Origin: Pseudomonadota bacterium
GTDB lineage: Bacteria > Pseudomonadota > Gammaproteobacteria > Xanthomonadales > Ahniellaceae
Length of the DNA stretch: 38,519 nucleotides
Reading direction: 5' to 3'
NCBI GenBank assembly: GCA_022843465.1
Contig: JALHNO010000032.1
Location: 1-38,519, forward strand
Shown here: positions 1 through 7,519 of the stretch, piece after piece
Layout of the letters: every line of letters begins with the position of its first letter
Numbering within the stretch: the first letter of the stretch is position 1
Notes under the pieces: generated by a model
Told to the model about the DNA's origin: nothing
The model's database searches: none
Seen by the model: only the letters and a program-made list of their open reading frames with translations
Position numbers and translations under genes: made by a program

Positions 1-116
1 CCGAGATGCGCTCCTGCTCCCCCATCGTGGACCCACCTGACTGGAGAGCCGTATGCGAGAAACTCGCCTGTACGGTTCGGAGGGCGGGGAGGCGGGAGCC
101 TTCCCGACCCCTATCA
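1..116 (+). mobile_element. 3' end of a group II intron (domains V and VI)
   Basis: Bases 52-85 read as a group II intron domain V. The basal stem GAGCCGTA pairs with TACGGTTC and is topped by GCGAG-AAA-CTCGC. It is followed by a domain VI-like stem in which GGGGAGGC (96-103 region) pairs with GCCTTCCC, with an A bulged before CCCCT as a candidate branch point. The domain V AGC triad is present. The apical loop is AAA rather than the usual four-base GNRA loop, and one pair near the bulge is U-C, so the copy may be decayed. The rest of the intron and any reverse transcriptase lie to the left of the window. The intron reads rightwards, antisense to glyS, and ends within a few bases of the glyS stop codon. 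Class C introns favour sites just after terminators, which would fit an unseen rightward gene upstream. The exact 3' boundary is not certain. Confidence 0.7.
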
Positions 117-2273
117 TCACCCCGCAATTGACGTCGGCAGCAATCCCACATCCGCCACGCGGGTGAACATGCCGCGCAGGACATTGAGCATGTTCAGGCG
201 ATTCTGCCGTTGCGCCGGGTCTTCGCTCATCACCATCACCGCGTCGAAGAAGGCATCCACCGGCGCGCGCAGGGCGGCCAGCCGCGTCAGCAGCTCGACA
301 TAGGCGCTGCGCCCGGCGAGCGGGGCGAAATCGGCATAGGCGGCATCGAGTGCTTCCTTCAGCGCGCGCTCGGCACCGGCCTCGAGCGCGGCATCATCGA
401 CATCATGGCCGATGGCGATGCCCTTCTCGGTAGCTTGCCGCAGGATATTGGCGATGCGCTTGTTCGCCGCCGCGAGACTGGCCGCCTCGGGCAGGGCGCT
501 GAACACGACCACGGCGCGCAGGCGACGATCGAAGTCGAGCAGACTGGTCGGCTTGAGCGTCGCCACCGCGTCGAACACCTCACTACGGATGCCCTGATCG
601 GCGTAGTAGCCACGCAGTCGCTCCAGCACGAACTGGAACAGTTCCGCGCCGACCGCACGCCCGTCAAACGCGGGCTCCGGCTTGGACTTGCTGTCGAGGC
701 CGATGCGTTCTGCATCGAGGCGGGCACGATCGATGGCGTCGCGCACCAGGGCATCGAGGTCGAGATCCAGCGCACCCTCGATGAGCGTACGCGCCAGCCC
801 GAGCGCATTGCGGCGCAGCGAGAACGGATCGCGGTTGCCGCTCGGCTTCTGGCCAATCGCAAACATGCCGGCCAGGGTGTCGAGCTTCTCGGCAATCGCC
901 AGCGCCTGCGCGACACTTCCGCTGGCAATGGCATCACCGGCAAAACGCGGCGCGTAGAACTGGTCAAGCGCATTGGAAACCTCGGCCGGCTCGCCCTGGG
1001 CGTGCGCATAGGTACGTCCCATGATGCCCTGCAATTCCGGAAACTCGCCGACCATGCGCGTCAGCAGATCGCACTTGGACAATTTGACCGCACGCTCGAC
1101 CAGCGGAATCTCGATGGCGACGCCGGCATCCTGCATCCGGCGTGCGACGACTTGCGCGAGCAAGCTGACGCGGCCGACCTTGTCCCAGATCGAGCCCAGC
1201 CGCGCCTGATAGGTCACGTTCGCGAGCGCCGCCTGATGATCGCCGAGCGGCGTCTTGAGGTCTTCATCGAAGAAGAATTTGGCGTCGGCGAAGCGCGGCC
1301 GGATCACCCGCTCATAGCCCTTGCGAATTTCGCCGGGGTCTCTTGAGTCGATATTGGCGATGCCGATGAAGTGCTCGGTCAATCGACCCGCGCCATCGAA
1401 TACCGGGAAAAATTTCTGGTTCGACTCCATCGTCGTGATCAGGGCTTCCTGCGGCACCTGCAGGAACGCGCGGTCAAAGCTGCAGGCAATAGCGACCGGC
1501 CACTCGACCAGATTGCGCACCTCGGCCAGCAGTTCATCGCGCAGTCGCGCGCGACCGCCGAGCGCGCCACCGACGCGCTCCACTTCGGCGCGGATGCGCG
1601 CCTGGCGTTCTTCCGGATCGACCAGCACATGGGCGGCGCGCAGGGACTCGATATAGCTGTCGGCATTGGCGATCCAGACCGGCTGCGGATGGTGGAAGCG
1701 ATGGCCGCGACTCATCCGGTCGGCGCGCTGCCCCAGTACCTCACCATCGACGACGTCGTCGCCGAGCAAGACCACCAGCCAGTGCACCGGCCGCACAAAC
1801 AGATAGTCGAGATCCGACCAGCGCATCGGCTTGGGGATCGGCAGGGCCTTCAGTGCCTCGTCAATGATGGTCGGCAGCAGGCTGGCGGTACTGGCGCCGG
1901 GCTTGACCGAGCGATAGACGAACCAGCTGCCCTTGTCGGTTTCGAGTTTTTCGAGCTGCTCGATCGTGCAGCCATTGGAGGCGGCAAATCCGCTCAGCGC
2001 CTTGCTCGGCGCACCACTGGCATCAAACGCGGCATTGACTGCGGGTCCACGTCGTTCCAGCGATTGCTCGGGCTGTTCCAGCGCGACCGCATCGATGCGC
2101 ACCACCAGTCTGCGCGGCGACCACAGCGGATGCGCGCTGTCGGCATCGAACGCAATGCCGCGCTTTTGCAGACCGTCGCGGACGCCGGTGCAGAAGGCGA
2201 TCGCCAACTCGTCGAGCGCCTTCGGCGGCAGTTCTTCGGTACCCAGCTCAATCAACAGGTTCTTGCTGTCCAT
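117..2273 (-). CDS. glyS: Glycine--tRNA ligase beta subunit
   Basis: This is the beta chain of the alpha2beta2 bacterial glycyl-tRNA synthetase, which charges tRNA-Gly with glycine in the cytoplasm. The beta chain supplies tRNA binding. The protein opens with the family signature LLIELGTEELPPKAL, carries GNRDPFSLRRNALG in the HD-like central part, and ends with a DALR-type anticodon-binding region finishing NVLRGMFTRVADV. At 718 residues it is close to the usual ~690-700. Three ATG codons lie in tandem (2279, 2276, 2273). The last is chosen because AAGAGAG sits about 7 bases upstream and the protein then begins MDSKNLL; the open frame further upstream has no family match. It follows glyQ by 44 bases in one operon. 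The stop codon lies directly against the end of the group II intron, so the last residues (PTSIAG) could have been altered by that insertion. Confidence 0.97.
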   Translation of the reverse strand: MDSKNLLIELGTEELPPKALDELAIAFCTGVRDGLQKRGIAFDADSAHPLWSPRRLVVRIDAVALEQPEQSLERRGPAVNAAFDASGAPSKALSGFAASNGCTIEQLEKLETDKGSWFVYRSVKPGASTASLLPTIIDEALKALPIPKPMRWSDLDYLFVRPVHWLVVLLGDDVVDGEVLGQRADRMSRGHRFHHPQPVWIANADSYIESLRAAHVLVDPEERQARIRAEVERVGGALGGRARLRDELLAEVRNLVEWPVAIACSFDRAFLQVPQEALITTMESNQKFFPVFDGAGRLTEHFIGIANIDSRDPGEIRKGYERVIRPRFADAKFFFDEDLKTPLGDHQAALANVTYQARLGSIWDKVGRVSLLAQVVARRMQDAGVAIEIPLVERAVKLSKCDLLTRMVGEFPELQGIMGRTYAHAQGEPAEVSNALDQFYAPRFAGDAIASGSVAQALAIAEKLDTLAGMFAIGQKPSGNRDPFSLRRNALGLARTLIEGALDLDLDALVRDAIDRARLDAERIGLDSKSKPEPAFDGRAVGAELFQFVLERLRGYYADQGIRSEVFDAVATLKPTSLLDFDRRLRAVVVFSALPEAASLAAANKRIANILRQATEKGIAIGHDVDDAALEAGAERALKEALDAAYADFAPLAGRSAYVELLTRLAALRAPVDAFFDAVMVMSEDPAQRQNRLNMLNVLRGMFTRVADVGLLPTSIAG

Positions 2274-2317
2274 CATCATTCTCTCTTGGCGGGCGCGCGG
2301 CGGCGCGCTCTGCGATA

Positions 2318-3217
2318 TCAGGCGGGGCGCGGTTTCAGGCCGGGAAATCCGAGCTTCTCGCGCTGGGCGAAGTAGCACTCGGCGACCGCCTTGGCGAGGC
2401 TGCGCACACGCAGGATGTAGCGCTGGCGTTCAGTGACACTGATCGCCCGGCGGGCATCGAGCAGATTGAAACTGTGGCTGGCCTTGCAGACCTGCTCATA
2501 GGCCGGCAGCGGCAGTCCGAGTGCGACCAGCTTCTGCGCCTGTGCCTCGCAGCTGTCGAACCAGCCGAACAGGGCGGCGATATCGGCGTGCTCGAAGTTG
2601 TAGGTGCTCTGCTCGACCTCGTTCTGGTGGTAGACATCGCCATAGCTGACGACACCCTGCGGGCCGCGGGTCCAGACCAGATCGTAGACATTGTCGACGT
2701 TCTGCAGGTACATCGCGAGGCGCTCCAGGCCATAGGTGATCTCGCCGGTCACCGGCCTGCAGTCGAGGCCGCCGGCTTGCTGGAAATAGGTGAACTGGGT
2801 GACTTCCATGCCATTGAGCCAGACTTCCCAGCCCAGGCCCCAGGCACCCAGGGTCGGCGACTCCCAGTTGTCCTCGACGAAGCGCAGATCATGGGTCAGC
2901 GGATCGAGCCCGAGCGCGCGCAGGGAATCGATATACAGCTCGAGGATATTGGGTGGATTGGGTTTGAGCACCACCTGGTACTGGTAGTAATGCTGAAGCC
3001 GGTTCGGGTTCTCGCCATAGCGGCCGTCGGTCGGTCGCCGCGAAGGCTGCACATAGGCCGCGCGCCAGGGCTCGGGACCGAGCGCACGCAGGAAGGTGGC
3101 CGGATGAAAGGTGCCGGCACCGACCTCGATATCGAACGGCTGGATCAGCACACAGCCCTGGTCAGCCCAATAGCGATTGAGCGTGAGGATCAGTTCCTGG
3201 AAGGTCGGAGCGGTCAT
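2318..3217 (-). CDS. glyQ: Glycine--tRNA ligase alpha subunit
   Basis: This is the catalytic class II chain of the heterotetrameric glycyl-tRNA synthetase. It forms glycyl-adenylate and transfers glycine to tRNA-Gly. The 299 residues match the family length (about 300). Recognisable blocks in order are [19 protein letters not shown] at the N-terminus, then [34 protein letters not shown] (adenylate pocket), [19 protein letters not shown], and [12 protein letters not shown] (class II motif 3). It is first in the glyQS operon, with glyS 44 bases downstream. A TATACT box on the minus strand lies 32 bases before the start. The start ATG has no strong ribosome binding site. The divergent neighbour is a secretion-type ATPase. 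Confidence 0.98.
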   Translation of the reverse strand: MTAPTFQELILTLNRYWADQGCVLIQPFDIEVGAGTFHPATFLRALGPEPWRAAYVQPSRRPTDGRYGENPNRLQHYYQYQVVLKPNPPNILELYIDSLRALGLDPLTHDLRFVEDNWESPTLGAWGLGWEVWLNGMEVTQFTYFQQAGGLDCRPVTGEITYGLERLAMYLQNVDNVYDLVWTRGPQGVVSYGDVYHQNEVEQSTYNFEHADIAALFGWFDSCEAQAQKLVALGLPLPAYEQVCKASHSFNLLDARRAISVTERQRYILRVRSLAKAVAECYFAQREKLGFPGLKPRPA

Positions 3218-3248
3218 GGTTCACATTGGTTTGGGCGAAAAGCGGCGT

Positions 3249-3254
3249 AGTATA
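3249..3254 (-). promoter_or_regulatory. Candidate -10 element for glyQS
   Basis: The minus strand reads TATACT, 32 bases upstream of the glyQ start codon, in the 149-base divergent gap with the GspE-type ATPase gene. I see no convincing -35 hexamer 16-18 bases further upstream, so only the -10 box is called. Confidence 0.4.
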
Positions 3255-3366
3255 GCCGTCTGAGGCGCGCCCACCGGGTTCGCCGGGCAGATTCCATGCA
3301 GATCGGCAGGAGTGCAATGATGGCCCCGTCCAGTAGTCCGCAACGGTCGCGGAGGCAACAGTCCCG

Positions 3367-5187
3367 ATGAAGTCCTCTTCCAAAGTGGTGCCCTTGAACG
3401 ATCGCGCCGATTTCAGCTCACACGGGTTTTCCACTGGCAAACGCCTGGACCTCGACGAGGTGCTGGCCCAGTTGCTGGCCGATGGCCTGATCAATGACGA
3501 CGAGGCCAAGCGCACCAAGGTCGCGCGTACCACCGCGCGCAATGACATCCACCCGCTGGTGCTGATCGCCAACGCCAAGTACAGCGACCGCCGCGACACC
3601 AGCAAGGCGTTGACGCTGGAAGCGCTGACCGAATGGCTGGCCGGCCGCGCCGACCTGCCCTATCTGAAGATCGATCCGACCAAGATCGAAGTGGTCAAGG
3701 TCGGCCAGATCGTGGCGCCGAACTATGCCGCGCGCTACCGCATCCTGCCGGTGGCGATCACCGAGGCCAGCGTCACCTTCGCCACCAGCGAGCCGTTCGA
3801 CAATCGCTGGGAACACGACCTCAGCCAGATGCTGCGGCGTGAGGTCAAGCGGGTGGTGTCCAATCCGCTCGACGTCAATCGTTATCTGATGGAGTTCTAC
3901 GGCGTCACCCGTAGCGTACGCAAGGCCAAGGACAACAAGGACGACGACAACCGCCGCATCCTGCCCAACTTCGAGCAGCTGATCGAACTCGGCAATTCCG
4001 GCGACCTCAATGCCGAGGACAGCCATGTCGTGCGCATCGTCGACTGGCTGCTGCAATACGCCTACGAACAGCGCGCCAGTGACATACACATGGAGCCGCG
4101 ACGCGAGGTCAGCCCGATCCGCTTTCGCATCGACGGCGTCCTGCACAAGGTATTCGAACTGCCGACGCCGGTGATGATCGCCGTGGTCAGCCGCGTCAAG
4201 ATCCTCGGTCGGCTGGATATCGCCGAACGCCGGCGCCCCCAGGATGGCCGCATCAAGACGCGTTCGCCCGGCGGCCGCGAGGTCGAAATGCGGCTGTCGA
4301 CGATGCCGACCGCGTTCGGTGAAAAGGTCGTGCTGCGCATCTTCGATCCCGATGTCGTGGTGAAAACTTTTGCCGAGATCGGCTTCAGCACGAAGGATGA
4401 GAAAGTCTGGAAGTCGATGATCGAGCAGCCGCATGGTGTGGTTCTGGTCACCGGACCGACCGGCTCGGGCAAGACCACCACGCTGTACGCCACGCTCAAG
4501 TACCTGGCCAAGCCCGATCTGAATGTCTGCACGGTCGAAGATCCGATCGAAATGATCGCGCCCGAACTCAACCAGATGCAGGTGCAGACCAATATCGATC
4601 TGACCTTCGCCGCCGGCGTGCGCACCCTGCTGCGACAGGACCCAGACATCATCATGGTCGGCGAAATCCGCGATCTGCCGACCGCCGAGATGGCAGTTCA
4701 GGCCTCGCTGACCGGACATCTGGTGCTGTCGACCCTGCACACCAATGATGCGCCGTCGGCGGTCACCCGATTGCTTGATCTGGGCGTCGCCCACTATCTG
4801 ATCCAGAGCACGCTCAATGGCGTCATTGCCCAGCGTCTGGTGCGGCGACTGTGCCCGCATTGCCGCACCGTTGGCGAAATCAGTGATGCCGAATGGGCCT
4901 CCCTGGTGCACAACCTCGCGCTCAAGAAACCTCCTCGCGTGGCCATGCCCAAGGGCTGCAACGAATGCCGGCATACCGGTTATCTTGGTCGCAGCGCGAT
5001 CTACGAGCAGATGCCAATGAGCTCGGCATTGCGCAAGGGCATCACCGCCAATCTCGATCTGCCGGCCTTCCAGCAGCTGGCGCTGAAGGACGGCATGCGT
5101 CCCCTGCGCTACGCCGCCGCCGAGATCGTCGCGCGCGGCATCACCACGGTGCGCGAAGTCATCGAAGTGCTGCCGCCACCGGAATGA
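3367..5187 (+). CDS. GspE/PilB-family secretion or pilus assembly ATPase
   Basis: This is a cytoplasmic hexameric ATPase of the type II secretion / type IV pilus family (606 residues), which powers pilus or pseudopilus assembly. Residues ~60-190 resemble the N-terminal GspE/MshE domain. The ATPase core has the Walker A GPTGSGKT at 363-370, an Asp-box VEDPIEM, Walker B DIIMVGEIRD at 427-436, and the His-box GHLVLSTLHTNDAPSA. A zinc-binding set follows (CPHC, then CNEC about 50 residues later), as in GspE and PilB. No other pilus or secretion genes are visible nearby, so it is a stand-alone copy whose partner machine is not in the window. The start ATG is followed by a charged, poorly conserved 50-residue leader. 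The substrate system (T2SS or T4P) cannot be told from this gene alone. Confidence 0.9.
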   Translation: MKSSSKVVPLNDRADFSSHGFSTGKRLDLDEVLAQLLADGLINDDEAKRTKVARTTARNDIHPLVLIANAKYSDRRDTSKALTLEALTEWLAGRADLPYLKIDPTKIEVVKVGQIVAPNYAARYRILPVAITEASVTFATSEPFDNRWEHDLSQMLRREVKRVVSNPLDVNRYLMEFYGVTRSVRKAKDNKDDDNRRILPNFEQLIELGNSGDLNAEDSHVVRIVDWLLQYAYEQRASDIHMEPRREVSPIRFRIDGVLHKVFELPTPVMIAVVSRVKILGRLDIAERRRPQDGRIKTRSPGGREVEMRLSTMPTAFGEKVVLRIFDPDVVVKTFAEIGFSTKDEKVWKSMIEQPHGVVLVTGPTGSGKTTTLYATLKYLAKPDLNVCTVEDPIEMIAPELNQMQVQTNIDLTFAAGVRTLLRQDPDIIMVGEIRDLPTAEMAVQASLTGHLVLSTLHTNDAPSAVTRLLDLGVAHYLIQSTLNGVIAQRLVRRLCPHCRTVGEISDAEWASLVHNLALKKPPRVAMPKGCNECRHTGYLGRSAIYEQMPMSSALRKGITANLDLPAFQQLALKDGMRPLRYAAAEIVARGITTVREVIEVLPPPE

Positions 5188-5304
5188 TCCGGCCCAGGGC
5201 GTGTGCGCACCCTGTCGGCGATCAGGTGATCTGGCGCCGACGCGCGGGATTCGGTGCGCTGTTGCTGCACAGATGCGGGGCGCTGGTCTTCGGAGTACAT
5301 CGCC

Positions 5305-5814
5305 GTGTTCGGGATTGAACGAATCGAGCTACCCCCAGATGCGCTGCATGCGCGCTATCTGCGCGATGGCGGCTACGCTGACTGCTACGCCACCGAGATC
5401 GCGCGGCCGGTTTCGCATGCGCAATTCGTGCGGGCGTTCTACACGACCTGGCTGTTCAAGCTCGAGCGTTGGATCCTCAGCTGGGCGGTGGCTCGGCCAT
5501 CCAGCGACGCCGAGGCGGCAGGTCTGGCAGTGGGCGAGGGCGAGACCTTTGCTGCCTGGAGTGTCGAGGCACGTGCGCCCGATCAGTTGCTGATGTGCGA
5601 TTTCCAGGGCCGCACGCGCTCCTGGCTGATGGTCTCGGCAACGGCCGATGGCATGCGCACTCGGCTGCTGTTTGGTTCGGCCGTCGTAGCCCCAGCTGCG
5701 GGCACTGACGGGCGTCGTACTGCAGGCAGCTGGGTCTTCCGAATCTTGCTCGGCTTCCACAAGCTCTATTCGATTGCTCTGTTGCGATCGGCAAGGAGTG
5801 CACTGCTGCGCTGA
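5305..5814 (+). CDS. Conserved hypothetical protein
   Basis: I do not recognise a named family. The 169-residue product has an aromatic-rich middle (FVRAFYTTWLFKLERWIL), a beta-rich second half (FAAWSVEARAPDQLLMCDF, then TRSWLMVSA) and a hydrophobic, basic tail (WVFRILLGFHKLYSIALL). It looks like a small soluble or peripheral domain, not a transmembrane protein. The GTG at 5305 is preferred because GGAG lies 9 bases upstream; a GTG at 5254 would add 17 cysteine-rich residues without a good binding site. It lies 117 bases after the ATPase gene on the same strand and before an RDD protein. Codon use matches the neighbours, so it is likely real. Confidence 0.65.
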   Translation: MFGIERIELPPDALHARYLRDGGYADCYATEIARPVSHAQFVRAFYTTWLFKLERWILSWAVARPSSDAEAAGLAVGEGETFAAWSVEARAPDQLLMCDFQGRTRSWLMVSATADGMRTRLLFGSAVVAPAAGTDGRRTAGSWVFRILLGFHKLYSIALLRSARSALLR

Positions 5815-5925
5815 TGGCGTCGACGCCGACAGCCGGAGCCGTGTGCGCCCGAGGGCACAGCCTGCAACGCGGCACCATCCGTGGTTAAATCGGGCAGCTT
5901 TCGGGTTCGCCAACATGGGGCAGGC

Positions 5926-6411
5926 ATGAGCCAGATCGAAAATCCTTATCGGACCCCGAGCAGCGATGTCGGTGGCCCCGAACAGCGCCGCGCGCTTGAG
6001 CTGGCCGGCAAGGGACGCCGCTTCGGCACCTATGTGATCGACTGGATCGGTTTCTTCTCGGGTAGCCTGATTTTCGGCGTCGTGGTGGGTCTGACCATGG
6101 GCGAGGCCGGAGTCGAAATGCTGACGCGGATCCCCGACATGCTGCTTGGCGTGATCATGATCATGTCCTACTACGTGTTCTTCGAGGGCATCTGGGCACG
6201 GACCCCGGGCAAGTTCCTGTTCGGTACCGTGGTGGTCAACGAGCAGGGTGGGCGTCCCTCGATCGGCCAAGTCTTCGGCCGCAGTCTGTGTCGATTGATT
6301 CCGTTTGAAGCGTTTTCGTTCCTGGTCAGGGATCGTGGCTGGCACGACAGTATTCCGAAGACCTATGTCGTGCTGGCCCATTCCCCGAGCCGACCGCCGC
6401 CCCTGCAATAA
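5926..6411 (+). CDS. RDD family membrane protein
   Basis: This is a 161-residue inner-membrane protein of the RDD family. The N-terminal 30 residues are polar (SQIENPYRTPSSDV, a common RDD-protein lead-in). GRRFGTYVIDW follows, carrying the conserved Arg and Asp at the edge of the first membrane helix (FSGSLIFGVVVGLTM). A second helix reads MLLGVIMIMSYYVFFEG, then RTPGKFLFGTVVVN, the typical RDD loop, and a C-terminal DRGWHDSIPKTYVV that matches the family's closing motif. The start at 5926 is preferred over an upstream in-frame GTG (5881) because the family usually begins at MSQIENPY and a G-rich site precedes it. RDD proteins have been linked to transport or sodium/proton exchange in a few cases; no function can be assigned here. 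Confidence 0.85.
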   Translation: MSQIENPYRTPSSDVGGPEQRRALELAGKGRRFGTYVIDWIGFFSGSLIFGVVVGLTMGEAGVEMLTRIPDMLLGVIMIMSYYVFFEGIWARTPGKFLFGTVVVNEQGGRPSIGQVFGRSLCRLIPFEAFSFLVRDRGWHDSIPKTYVVLAHSPSRPPPLQ

Positions 6412-6744
6412 CCACGGCAGACCGCAGCGCAAAAACCCGGCAGCACGACGTATTGCGCGCCCCGCCCGAGCGGGCTCGTCTGCTGTCTCAGCAGGCAATT
6501 GCCGACAGGCGAAAGAACACCAGTGCCGACGCCGCCCAGGACCCCGGTCCCGAACATCACCGATACTGGCGAGCACACGGATCAGAAGCGATAGCTGGCG
6601 GTCAACCGGACACGGTCGAGTTCGAGACCCTCATCGCGGTATCCGTGCCAGCGCGACACCGGCAACCGCGTTCCCATTGCCGCCGCTCACACTCCGGCCA
6701 CAATGACTGCGCTACAAAGCGCGCCCACTCTGGAATTGCCGCGA
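6412..6744. other. 333-base intergenic stretch
   Basis: No complete gene is visible between the RDD protein and the lipoprotein hydrolase. On the minus strand the stretch holds a short open frame (6582-6677) that resembles the end of an outer-membrane beta-barrel, listed separately. No clear terminator or promoter was found. Confidence 0.5.
6582..6677 (-). pseudogene. Possible remnant of an outer-membrane protein C-terminus
   Basis: The minus strand encodes 31 codons ending LELDRVRLTASYRF and a stop. Alternating hydrophobic residues and a terminal Phe preceded by Tyr-Arg are the hallmark of the last strand of a beta-barrel, recognised by the Bam complex. Nothing upstream continues the barrel, because the lipoprotein hydrolase gene begins at 6745 on the other strand. 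Either this is a truncated gene or the resemblance is chance. Confidence 0.3.
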
Positions 6745-7500
6745 ATGAACAGGTTGCTGCGCAGTCTTGTGATGCTTTCTTGCCTTGGCGTCTTGGCTTT
6801 GCTGGCAGCCTGCGGCGGACCCATTCGTCCGGACCTGCCATTGGCAAGCACCACGGTTCCGGCAGCGCAGCCGGCAACGCGAGCGGTCGTGGTGCTGCCA
6901 GGGCGTGGTGACGATCTCGCCGGGCTGGAGCAAAGCGGCATCGTGGCGGCAATCCAGCAGCAGTGGCCGGATGCCGATGTTGTGCTGGCCGATGTCTCGC
7001 TCTCGGTCTATCGCGGTGGCAACATGCCCGAACGCCTGCACGCGGATGTGATCCTGCCGACCCGTGCGCGTGGCTATCAGCAGGTCTGGCTGGCCGGGGC
7101 CTCGATGGGTGGCATGGGCGTGATCCTGTATGACCGCGACCATCCCGGCGCACTCGATGGCCTGATCCTGCTGGCGCCGTATCTTGGTGGTCGTGCCATC
7201 CAGCGCGAGGTCGCGGGTGCCGGCGGTCTGGCTTCATGGGACCCGGGCGCGCCACAGCAGATCGATGCCAGCAACTGGCAGCATGAACTCTGGCGGCACC
7301 TGCAGACGCTGTCCCTTGACCCGCAGCAGCAGAAGCGCGTCTGGCTCGTCTATGGCGAGAAGGATCGGCTGCGGCGCGCCATCGGCCTGCTGAGCCCGCA
7401 TCTGCTGGCCGATCAGGTCCTGGTGCGCCCAGGCGGACACACCTGGGCCGTGTGGAACCCGGCGATGGGCGAGATACTGGCCCTCGCCCGCCGCGAGTAA
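6745..7500 (+). CDS. Lipoprotein alpha/beta hydrolase
   Basis: This is a 251-residue lipid-anchored protein. A signal sequence (NRLLRSLVMLSCLGVLALL) ends in the lipobox LAAC, with the lipidated cysteine at residue 23; Gly-Gly after it gives no inner-membrane retention signal. The mature part is a small alpha/beta hydrolase with the nucleophile elbow WLAGASMGGMG, a putative acid region near VYGEKDR, and the catalytic histidine in PGGHTWAVW. The start at 6745 is chosen because the signal peptide begins there; an in-frame ATG at 6703 would add 14 non-signal residues. It ends only 19 bases from the stop of the convergent protease gene. The likely role is an outer-membrane-attached esterase or thioesterase; the substrate is unknown. 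Confidence 0.8.
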   Translation: MNRLLRSLVMLSCLGVLALLAACGGPIRPDLPLASTTVPAAQPATRAVVVLPGRGDDLAGLEQSGIVAAIQQQWPDADVVLADVSLSVYRGGNMPERLHADVILPTRARGYQQVWLAGASMGGMGVILYDRDHPGALDGLILLAPYLGGRAIQREVAGAGGLASWDPGAPQQIDASNWQHELWRHLQTLSLDPQQQKRVWLVYGEKDRLRRAIGLLSPHLLADQVLVRPGGHTWAVWNPAMGEILALARRE

Positions 7501-7519
7501 CGGCGGGCTGCTGTCGCAG

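Noticed and set aside
210-1346. Long plus-strand open frames opposite glyS (also 1371-2375)
   Set aside because: They are antisense shadows of a certain gene in GC-rich DNA; the proteins are low-complexity, Arg/Gln-rich and without motifs.
3218-3366. T-box leader for glyQS
   Set aside because: No T-box motif or specifier stem is seen, the leader is short, and T-boxes are a Gram-positive feature.
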